DNA of 36,065 nucleotides from JAVVSR01 sp964604875 (GTDB lineage: Bacteria; Bacillota; Clostridia; Christensenellales; CAG-917), in assembly GCA_964604875.1 (NCBI GenBank), contig CAZSAC010000014.1, positions 1 to 36,065 on the forward strand. The letters run 5' to 3'. Positions 25,485-33,700 of this stretch are shown in pieces. A program made the position numbers and the translations under genes. The notes under the pieces are model-generated. The model searched no databases. It was not told where the DNA came from and saw only the letters and a program-made list of their open reading frames with translations. Positions within the stretch are counted from its first letter, which is position 1, and the number at the start of each line of letters is the position of its first letter.

Positions 25485-25513
25485 TTGCAAAAATCTTTTA
25501 ATTATGATACAAT
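25485..25513 (+). promoter_or_regulatory. Promoter of the XRE-sensor operon
   Basis: TTGCAA (25485-25490), 17-bp spacer, TACAAT (25508-25513). The XRE start at 25542 follows with AGAGGTGG upstream. Between the palindromic element and this promoter nothing else is visible. Confidence 0.6.
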
Positions 25514-25541
25514 AAAGATATATAAAGCAAAGAGGTGGAAT

Positions 25542-25751
25542 ATGACATTCGGAGAGAAAGTTAAGTGTGTGAGAGAAAAACTATTTTTAAGTCAAGTACA
25601 TTTGGCAAAGGAATTGGGGGTGGCTCCGCTTGCTGTTATTAGGTGGGAGCAAGAAAAAACGAAGCCTAACTTTAACAGTCAAAAGTCGTTTTATGATTTT
25701 TGCAACAAAAACGATATTTTCTTTGACGATTTTATTGGAGGTAAAAGATGA
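25542..25751 (+). CDS. Small XRE-family HTH regulator
   Basis: A 69-residue Cro/CI-type HTH protein: MTFGEKVKCVREKLFLSQ, then HLAKELGVAPLAVIRWEQ, then a helical end. It starts at the ATG at 25542, with AGAGGTGG at 25531-25538; longer in-frame starts upstream overlap the promoter. Its stop overlaps the ATG of the beta-helix-LuxR gene (ATGA), and GGAGG at 25737-25741 serves that gene, so the two are co-translated. It may regulate the sensor operon or adjust its own level. The isolated HTH without an effector domain resembles phage- or plasmid-type repressors and small stand-alone regulators. Confidence 0.85.
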   Translation: MTFGEKVKCVREKLFLSQVHLAKELGVAPLAVIRWEQEKTKPNFNSQKSFYDFCNKNDIFFDDFIGGKR

Positions 25752-27712
25752 AAAAATTCACAGGTCTATTTATTGGGATAGTGCTTTTTATCTTTTTTAC
25801 GGCAGGCATTTGTACATCGTGTGACAAAAAAGATGATATTAAATATGTTAACACAAGAACTGATTTTTGCTCCAAAGTTAACACTGACAGCATTATATAT
25901 GTAGATGATATAGATTTTGGCGGCGAAACTGAATCCGAACAAATTAAAATAGAAAAAAGTATTAGTATTATTGGAAAAAGCAATAAATCCGTATTGAAAA
26001 ACGTATATTTTGATATTTCTGGCGGCGGGTTAGAATCCGAAATGATAACGGTAAGCATTCAAAATGTTGTTTTCAATGGGAATTACAATAATGAAAATTT
26101 AACAGTTGACAGTACAAAAAGTTATGTGCAAAATATGGGTTCTCGAAGAGATGAAAAAAGAGCGATTAATGCAGAGGGTTTTATGTCTCTTAGTATAGAT
26201 AATTGCGATTTTACTAATTATAATTCTTCATCTGGCGCCGCCGTTTATGCAAATTATACAGATGGAAATTTAGATTTATATAAGCGAATGAGCTTTACTA
26301 TGAGTAATTGTAATGTTTACAATAATTATACCTTCAGAGGTTCTGTTCATTTTAACGGGAAAAAACCGATGGCTGCTGAATTTAAAAATTGCAACTTTTA
26401 CAATAATCAAGCGTCTTATGCAAGCGGTATATTTGCTGGTGGGGTAGTTGCCAAAATAGATAATTGCAGTTTTAAAAATAATGTATATCAGGAGATAAAA
26501 AATGTTTACGAAACCAATTATGTTACGCGTGAAAAAACCAATTATGTATCAGGGCAAGCCCTTCATTTCACAGATGCTGAGGGTGTTGTAACAAACAGCG
26601 TATTTGAAAATAATATAGGCTATACGGGTGGCGCAATCAGCAGTCATAAAAGTTTGATGACGGTTGACTCGTGTAAATTTTTAAGAAACACTGCAGAAAA
26701 CAACGGAGGAGCTATATCCGTTTTTTCCAAAGAAACTATGCCTACATACATAACCAACTGTACTTTTATAGGGAATAAGGCTAATAAAGAAGGAAATATC
26801 TTTTGTAATGCTAATGCTGACTATGTTTACAGAAAAACCAAAGCATCAAAAGTAGAATTTTCGTTGTGTATATTTTTGGAGAATAATGGCAACGGAAATT
26901 TATTGTTCTATAATGATACATCAACTTATAAGTATATTGAGGGTATGGAATGGCGTGATGAAAGTGTTTCTCCTTTTGTATATAATATCGAAAAGGATGA
27001 CAATGAAAATTATTTGTATAATGACGACACCGTGGAGGATGATATATTGGGTTCGATTGTTATAGATAAGTACTATGTCGCAAAAGATAACTCCTACACT
27101 CAATCGTTTAGCTACGAGCAAGCGATAGCTTTAAATATAATTGATGAAATCGATTTTAATACTGCGGATTCAATAAAAATCAACAAAGGAAGTAAGGCAG
27201 ATGTGATTGTTCCGATTGAAATTGCTTCGACATATGCAAACGGAAAATTCAAAAATATTGAGTCTATTACCAAAATAGGCGTAAACGATTTCACTCCACC
27301 AAAGGAATCTAATTGGATTTGGTGGGTTATTGGAAGTTTTGGTTTTGTAGGAAGCATTGTTTTTGTCTTAGTAATATTGCATAGGCGAAAAGTGTTGGCA
27401 TTAGCAACAATATCAGGGAACGATAATATAACAGATAAAATAGATAAAACAAAGGTCGCGGAAAACTCAAATATAGAAGAAATCTTAAAAGGAAATATAA
27501 TTGGGATTGTAACCGATTTTAAGTTATCTCAAAGAGAAAGCGATGTAATGAATGGTTTAATTGACGGAAAAATTGCCAAGCAGATTGCAGTAGAACTATT
27601 TATCAGCTTTGATACGGCTAGGTATCATATTAAAAATCTTTACAAAAAGCTTGATGTTCATAGCCAAACGGAGCTTATCAGCTTCTGCCATAAATACAAA
27701 AAAATAGATTAA
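25748..27712 (+). CDS. Membrane-spanning one-component regulator: extracytoplasmic beta-helix plus LuxR HTH
   Basis: A 654-residue protein I match to no named family. An N-terminal hydrophobic segment ends near C-T-S-C, a possible lipobox. Residues about 30-520 are extracytoplasmic and contain repeated short beta-rich units with asparagine ladders (FKNCNFYNNQA, SVFENNIGYTGGAIS, CKFLRNTAENNGGAIS, CTFIGNKANKEG), the pattern of a right-handed parallel beta-helix. One TM helix lies at about 523-545 (WIWWVIGSFGFVGSIVFVLV). A basic linker follows, then a LuxR/GerE HTH at about 590-650 (LSQRESDVM, KQIAVELFISFDTARYHIKN, LYKKLDVHS). DNA binding at the membrane controlled by an outside ligand, as in CadC or ToxR but with a LuxR domain, is inferred. 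Upstream it overlaps the XRE gene. Confidence 0.88.
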   Translation: MKKFTGLFIGIVLFIFFTAGICTSCDKKDDIKYVNTRTDFCSKVNTDSIIYVDDIDFGGETESEQIKIEKSISIIGKSNKSVLKNVYFDISGGGLESEMITVSIQNVVFNGNYNNENLTVDSTKSYVQNMGSRRDEKRAINAEGFMSLSIDNCDFTNYNSSSGAAVYANYTDGNLDLYKRMSFTMSNCNVYNNYTFRGSVHFNGKKPMAAEFKNCNFYNNQASYASGIFAGGVVAKIDNCSFKNNVYQEIKNVYETNYVTREKTNYVSGQALHFTDAEGVVTNSVFENNIGYTGGAISSHKSLMTVDSCKFLRNTAENNGGAISVFSKETMPTYITNCTFIGNKANKEGNIFCNANADYVYRKTKASKVEFSLCIFLENNGNGNLLFYNDTSTYKYIEGMEWRDESVSPFVYNIEKDDNENYLYNDDTVEDDILGSIVIDKYYVAKDNSYTQSFSYEQAIALNIIDEIDFNTADSIKINKGSKADVIVPIEIASTYANGKFKNIESITKIGVNDFTPPKESNWIWWVIGSFGFVGSIVFVLVILHRRKVLALATISGNDNITDKIDKTKVAENSNIEEILKGNIIGIVTDFKLSQRESDVMNGLIDGKIAKQIAVELFISFDTARYHIKNLYKKLDVHSQTELISFCHKYKKID

Positions 27713-27733
27713 AGTTTTTATAAAGATTATCAG

Positions 27734-27756
27734 CCCGTTTCCTGTTTGGAAGCGGG
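27734..27756 (+). terminator. Intrinsic terminator after the membrane regulator
   Basis: A 9-bp stem with one G-T pair (CCCGTTTCC with GGAAGCGGG), a TGTTT loop and a T-run. It lies about 20 bases after the stop. Confidence 0.8.
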
Positions 27757-27777
27757 TTTTTGTTGTTTACTAAAAAG

Positions 27778-27807
27778 AACTACCCACAACTTTGCATAAA
27801 CTACCCA
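27778..27807. promoter_or_regulatory. Two 9-bp direct repeats 21 bp apart (candidate activator site)
   Basis: AACTACCCA at 27778-27786 and 27799-27807, start to start 21 bp, that is two helical turns. The second copy ends ten bases before the -35 box of the downstream promoter, the usual place for an activator. The geometry resembles LytTR sites but the sequence does not match the AgrA-type consensus. The neighbouring LuxR regulator is an obvious candidate binder (inference). Confidence 0.55.
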
Positions 27808-27817
27808 AATAGGCGAG

Positions 27818-27846
27818 TTGTCTTTACTACAGTCATTGCTTACAAT
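27818..27846 (+). promoter_or_regulatory. Possible promoter of the small-LuxR/lipoprotein unit
   Basis: TTGTCT (27818-27823), 17-bp spacer, TACAAT (27841-27846). An alternative -10, TATAAT at 27852-27857, also lies nearby. The weak -35 box fits dependence on an activator bound to the direct repeats upstream. Confidence 0.5.
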
Positions 27847-27868
27847 ATTAGTATAATAAATTCGGAGG

Positions 27869-28153
27869 ATGAGCAATGTGCCTAAAATTATGAATGGTGT
27901 ATTCTTTGAAAAAATAAGGGAGCTGAAAAGCGAATATAACAAACTCCTTTAAGCGCATCCAGAGATTGGCACTTTATCAAATAAGGAGCTGATTGTGTTT
28001 GAAAAAATGCTATCGGATAAAACATTATTTGAAATCGCTGCCGAATTAGGTTTGACTCATTCTACAATTCATTATCACAGCAAAAATATTTACAAGAAGC
28101 TGGACATTCACAGTCGTACACAGCTACTTGTGGTATATAAAAATTTATTCTGA
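27869..28153 (+). pseudogene. Small LuxR HTH gene interrupted by an in-frame TAA
   Basis: The reading frame from ATG at 27869 (or GTG at 27878, with GGAGG at 27864-27868) runs 27 codons, to TAA at 27950-27952, then continues in frame to TGA at 28151-28153. The second part encodes a LuxR HTH clearly paralogous to the C-terminus of the membrane regulator: LSNKELIVFEKML, then STIHYHSKNIYKKLDIHSRT. With no frameshift, this looks like one small LuxR protein of about 94 residues with a single nonsense change. Alternatively, a restart at GTG 27995, with AAGGAG at 27983-27988 and six-base spacing, would give a 52-residue product. It lies 15 bases before the lipoprotein gene. Confidence 0.7.
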
Positions 28154-28168
28154 CGGAGGTTTCCCCTA

Positions 28169-30694
28169 ATGAAAAAGAAAACTATACTTAGCATAGTAAT
28201 TTGTCTTATTATGATGCTTGGCATCACTATGCTTGCCGCATGCAACCCGGATAATGGCAACGGCGATAAAACTTGGCCGACAATATCTTATTTGTCTGAT
28301 ACCGAAAAATACACAGGTTCCGGTACAATAACCAAAATTAATGAATGGGATAACGATGATGTAACTGTCGATATAAACGGCGCAACTGAGGCAAGCGTTA
28401 CAGAATATATTAACAAGCTTATCGCTGCGGGGTGGGCGCACGTTGAGGGCTCTCCTGCCGTTGGCGCGGATAAAACGAACTATGCCTTTACCAAAATAGG
28501 AAACGAGGCGCAAATTGCAGTCATATATTTCAAGTCCGAGCAAAGCAAAAGTGATGGCTCTAAATATAACCTTGAAATACAAGTGGATAAGGACGGCGGT
28601 TATACTTCTGGTGGAGAACAAGGCATCAAGCTTGCCACGCCAAACGTTGGTATTAGCGTTAGCGGTGTTGCAAGCTGGTCGGCGATTAACGGCGCAAGCG
28701 GATATAAGTATAAACTTAATAACGGCGCAGAACAAGCAACTAACACACTTACAGTTCAACTTACAGCAGGACAAAGCATATCTGTTAAAGCCGTAGGCGA
28801 TGGCTCGCTTCATACGGACAGTGATTGGAGCAGTGCAAAGACTTACACATCGGGTGGCGGTGATGCTATTACAGCAGCAGATTTTGAATACGCGCTCGGC
28901 ACCAATTTTCATATCAGTTCAAAGTGGGATGTAAAATATTTTGACCCTGATTACACCTATCAAGAATATGTAACAATAGCTTTGATAAACGGCGTTTATT
29001 ATATCGAACAATACGATTACAACTACGAGCAATCGGGTGCAAGAGACAATTTTAAGCAAATGTTTTTTGCTCCTAAAACAGGCGGTGGTTATACGAAATA
29101 TGTTAGATATGACGAAAGCGAACAATTTGAAAGCAGCGACGCAAACGAAAGCGATTTTAATGCAGCTTTTAACATCGGCGCATTGTCCAATACTCCGATT
29201 GGTCGCGCAAAACTGTGGTACGGAAACGGCGCGGCAAATTTTTCAGCAGGCGCAATTAGTACTCATACTACAGGCGCAACAGTAAAGAAATACACGTACA
29301 GTGCGGGCAATACGACTATGTATGAGTTTTTTGTCGATACTGTTTCAAAGGCTTGTGTAAAATTTATTGACCATATAAACGATGGAACAATGGATTGTTC
29401 AAAATTTAATATTAGTGATAATACTTTTGGACAAAACGGCTTGCCGTCATTCCCCGGAATTGCAGCTTCTCCCACGCAGCTTACCTTGCCTAACGTTACA
29501 ATCAATAACAGCGGAGAGGCAAGCTGGGAGGCAGTAGCAAATGCAGCTGGTTATAAATACAAAATTAACAACGGCGCAGAGCAGACGGCTCCTTCAAATC
29601 GCACCGTAACTTTAACCAACGGACAAAGTATCGTAGTAAAAGCATTAGGTAACGACACAAGCTTTACAGACAGCGACTGGAGTGTATCTAAAACTTACAC
29701 ACAACAAACAGTTACCGAGAATTGGCCGAATTCGACAAAACTTGGAGAATACGGCTTCAGCGGACTTACAAAACCATCGGGAGCAACTCTTACTGCCGTT
29801 GCCGAGGGGACTGCGGACGGGCAACAATATTTGGCGATAGTAATGACAGGAGGCGCCGAGGGAATGTTCAATTCCTTGACGACTTCGCTATATAATGACG
29901 GCGCAAATTACGGGTATAATGCGAATCATGACGGCGTGGAACAAAAGGCGATTATCGGCGCATTGAGAAACAGTACGGAATCATTAAAGAGTTTTGCAGG
30001 CTTCAAACCTACGGGAGCGACAAATATGTATTATTTGGCGTCGGTAGAATATTTTGTTACCGCAACCGTGGATGCCAAAGGCTCTCCTATTGCCGCAGGA
30101 ACTATTAATATCGTATTGACGCAGGCAGATTTTTCAGCAGGGGTAAATCCCGATCCGGGCAACGATCCTGCTTACGGAGATTACATTCAACTGCCGAATA
30201 AATTCACTATAGTTTATAATACGGGAACTATCGGCGAAACAAAGACACTCACAAAAGACGGAGATAAGCTACACTGGAAAGTGGTAAGCGAATACGAAGA
30301 CAGAGAGCGTTTGGCTGTTAAACAAGCGGACGGTAGCTACAAAATTTATGAAAAGGATAATAAAAACGGAAACGGCGAATGGGATACTTCTTACGTGCCG
30401 GAATACAGCAATATTAATTATGCGCTTGAGGCGCTTGACAGCAATTTTATGACGGACGCACAAAACAGAATTAACGCAGTAACACCTAGCGGTACGGGAA
30501 ACGGAACAGTCGCGGGAATGACTTGTAATATAAATCATTATGTTAGCTCTCCATATACATATTCGTATTATACTTACTGCGGATTAGTATTTAAGGCGGT
30601 AGAACAAAATAACAATGAAGCTACAATAACAAGCTTTGAGGTAACTTCTTATTCTTCAACTGCGGACTTGTCTGGCGCAAGCTATCAGCTATAA
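28169..30694 (+). CDS. Lipoprotein with Fn3-like repeats
   Basis: An 841-residue surface lipoprotein. The signal peptide ends in the lipobox LAAC (ITMLAACNPDNG), followed by a Gly/Asn-rich linker. Two related modules (about 155-230 and 430-510) share SWxAxxxAxGYKYKxNNGAEQ and QSIxVKAxGxxxxxTDSDWS; they resemble Fn3/Ig domains used for adhesion or binding. The rest (about 235-425, 515-841) has segments I do not recognise, rich in Tyr and Asn. No catalytic motif is seen. It has GGAGG nine bases before ATG, is 15 bases downstream of the interrupted LuxR gene, and is followed by a strong terminator before the giant surface protein. Confidence 0.85.
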   Translation: MKKKTILSIVICLIMMLGITMLAACNPDNGNGDKTWPTISYLSDTEKYTGSGTITKINEWDNDDVTVDINGATEASVTEYINKLIAAGWAHVEGSPAVGADKTNYAFTKIGNEAQIAVIYFKSEQSKSDGSKYNLEIQVDKDGGYTSGGEQGIKLATPNVGISVSGVASWSAINGASGYKYKLNNGAEQATNTLTVQLTAGQSISVKAVGDGSLHTDSDWSSAKTYTSGGGDAITAADFEYALGTNFHISSKWDVKYFDPDYTYQEYVTIALINGVYYIEQYDYNYEQSGARDNFKQMFFAPKTGGGYTKYVRYDESEQFESSDANESDFNAAFNIGALSNTPIGRAKLWYGNGAANFSAGAISTHTTGATVKKYTYSAGNTTMYEFFVDTVSKACVKFIDHINDGTMDCSKFNISDNTFGQNGLPSFPGIAASPTQLTLPNVTINNSGEASWEAVANAAGYKYKINNGAEQTAPSNRTVTLTNGQSIVVKALGNDTSFTDSDWSVSKTYTQQTVTENWPNSTKLGEYGFSGLTKPSGATLTAVAEGTADGQQYLAIVMTGGAEGMFNSLTTSLYNDGANYGYNANHDGVEQKAIIGALRNSTESLKSFAGFKPTGATNMYYLASVEYFVTATVDAKGSPIAAGTINIVLTQADFSAGVNPDPGNDPAYGDYIQLPNKFTIVYNTGTIGETKTLTKDGDKLHWKVVSEYEDRERLAVKQADGSYKIYEKDNKNGNGEWDTSYVPEYSNINYALEALDSNFMTDAQNRINAVTPSGTGNGTVAGMTCNINHYVSSPYTYSYYTYCGLVFKAVEQNNNEATITSFEVTSYSSTADLSGASYQL

Positions 30695-30699
30695 AACAT

Positions 30700-30735
30700 A
30701 GCGACGTTACAGATTCTTGCAACGTCGCTTTTTTT
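30700..30735 (+). terminator. Intrinsic terminator between lipoprotein and giant surface protein
   Basis: AGCGACGTT and AACGTCGCT (9 bp) enclose a 12-base loop and are followed by seven T. The next ribosome site (AAAGGAG, 30736-30742) begins at once, so the downstream gene has no room for its own promoter between the two. Confidence 0.85.
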
Positions 30736-30748
30736 AAAGGAGTAAAAA

Positions 30749-33700
30749 ATGAAAAGCAAAAAAAATTGTTTTTTGACAATCTTGACAATGATGCTTTTGC
30801 TTGCGGTTGTCTGTGTAGGCTTTTCGCTTGGAGAAAGCGTTCAAAATAAAATGGCAATCGCTTACGCTACACAGATTAGTCCTACCTACACGACCCAAAA
30901 CGAGTCTTGGCAGTCTAAGGCAAAGGAATATTTTGAGGATGGCGTCAGAGTTGGATTGACGGCGGAGAGCGCCTATAACGGAGTTACAGTTTTTGATTCT
31001 ACTAAGGGTAATACAGCTGAGAATCCGTACGTGATAGATTCTTTAGAAAAATTTGTTGTTTGGACAAGATATGAGTTGCCAATGACGGTTTTAGATAGTG
31101 TTAACCCTTCCTTTAAAAACAAGTTTGTCACCCTTTCAGTGGACGTTGATTTGGGCGACTACTATTTTAGGTGGAATAATGGCGGCGGTCATACATCATC
31201 CTTTGCAGGAGGAAGTTTTGAAGGAAGCTTTGACGGACAAAATCATACCATATCTAACGTTTTTGTACTCAGCGCGGCGCAAACTACTTGCGGTGGAATA
31301 TTTGTCAACGTGGGTGGAAACGTCAGCAACCTAATTATTGACAACGCAAAACTTTTAGCAACGGGCTCTGCAAGCGCAGTAGGAGTTTTGGCAAGCTCGT
31401 GCGGAACACAGCAATCTGTCACAAACGTACACGTCAAGAATTCTTACATTGGTTGCGGAGAACAAGGCGCAAGCTCCTTGACTTTTGTCGGTGGATTGAT
31501 AGGAAGAGTTCTGTCATCACAATCGACTAATGCCCAAACTATCATATCTAATTGCTCAGTCAAGCAAAGCGAGCTAGACGGGCAGTATTACGTTGGTGGC
31601 ATTGTCGGAAATTTCGCAGGAAACGGCTCAACGGGTAATTCAATCTTGAATATTTCGTCTTGTTATTCATACGGCAATACTATCACAGCGTCAAGCAATG
31701 CGGGCGGTATAATCGGTAGCGCATCAAGCATCAAGACAGACCTATCTTCCGCCGTGTTGACCGTTGAAAAATGTTACAATTATTCTACTGTTTCAGCTCA
31801 AAACCGAGCTGGTGGCATAGTAGGTTCATTTTCAAACGGCGCAGACAGACCAAGCATTTTGAATAATGCGTATTTTGTTGTGACGGCTTGTGGAAATGCG
31901 GGACAAATCACTGCAAAAGCTTACGGGGACAACGGCGGTGGCTGGGCAGGCGGTATTGTCGGATTGTGCTATGTTGCGGAAAATTCAAGCGGCGAAAACA
32001 TCCCTCAAATCAGCTTTTGCTACAATCACGGCGACATATCGGCGGAATACGGATTGAATTCTGCTTCTATGAGCAACTTGAGCTATCCAAATAGCGGATA
32101 CTATGCTCCCCTTTCAGCAAAGACCTCTTATGTTGTCAGCGGTATTACTTTCCGTGTCAGCGATACAAGAGAAGAGGGCGCGCGCACGGTGATGGTATAT
32201 GACAGTTACAATTCGGGCACTTTGACTTTGCCTCAGAATCCTTCCTCTTCAGCCTATGTCGGGATGGCCGTAGCGACGGCGGGAATCGGTTCTGTTGAGG
32301 ACAGCTCAGCGTATAACGGTACGGCTATGGACAGCTATGCGTTGGACAGTTGCTGCGATTCGGCAATAGGGAGCAGAATATATCCGTCATCTACCTCGAA
32401 CGAGGGAGAAAACTTGTATTTGTCAGCGCAAGAGCTAAGACTGCTTTCAACAGACTTGTTGCCCTACGGCAGTGGGAAGTTTAGCGGTGACAGAGGAGGC
32501 TTTTTTCCAGTGCTATACGATATACCTTCCTCTCAGCTATATATGCCTACCTTGACCATCAACAGATATGACGGCGAGCAAGCTTTTTCTTCTGTTAGTT
32601 GTAATGTCGGCGCAAATATGCTGTTCGATTTGTATTATGACGGAGCGGAAAACGGCAATGATTATGATTTTGAGCTTTACACCGATAGCGTATGTGCGAC
32701 CGAGGCGGATTATTGCTTTACCAAGGACGCTGAATATTGGCTCAAGTTCTACGTGCCTATTACAATAGAGAGTAGTTCAAATCTAAATAAATATAGTTTT
32801 GACGTACTGCAAGGCGAGTCTTTTGAACTGTCAGATTTTAAGAACGATGCAAATTTGCAAAAAACGGGTTACGAGGTGAGCGGAATAGTAGGCGAAATAC
32901 CATTGAGTGTAATGGAGCCTACTACTTATCAGGCAAAATATACGCCAATCAACTATACAATCACGCTTTTGGGAGCAAACGGTAGCTCAAACATCATTCA
33001 AAAAACCTATGGTTCGACCTTGGCGGCGCAAGAAATTGCAAGCTATGCGGGTTGTGGGCAAACGCTAGGTAGCGAGTATTTTTTGAATTGGTACACAACG
33101 GGCGGGAATAGTTCGACGAACGCTTTTGCTGGTGGGAGTATTGTTGTCAGCGAAAACTTGTCATTATCGGTCAACAGCGAAACTATTGCGGTGGAGAGCA
33201 TTTCAATCAATACTTCACCTACAAAAACAACTTACAGCAAGAATAGCGAGATTGACGTTACGGGCTTGACGATAACTGTAAGCTACAATCACACGACGGC
33301 TCAAACTCCCAGCCCCATAAATGTCGATAGTGGTTGGGTAAGCGGTTTTAATACGGCAGTTGCGGGCGATTATCAAGCGACAATAACATATCAAAGCAAG
33401 ACTGTTGCTTTTGATTATTCAGTGCTGGAAAATTACGCCATCAAATTGATAATTAACCCTGAGGGTTACGGAACGTCTGATTATTCTCAACTAGGATTTG
33501 ATGCGGGAAACTATGACGTAAACATAGACGGTAATACTTTGCAGATAGGCAATGACCGCGATTACTATTCAGGTGCTTATCCAAAGAGTAACGACAGCGA
33601 ATATAGCTACAGTTTTGATGGCTATACCTTAAACGGTCATGCACTACCCTCAATGCTAAATTTGACAGAAGACATAGACATTTATGTAAATTTTTCAAGA

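Noticed and set aside
28166..28912. Minus-strand 248-residue frame within the Fn3-like lipoprotein gene
   Set aside because: It is the shadow of a gene with a signal peptide and lipobox, and its Cys-rich product resembles no family.
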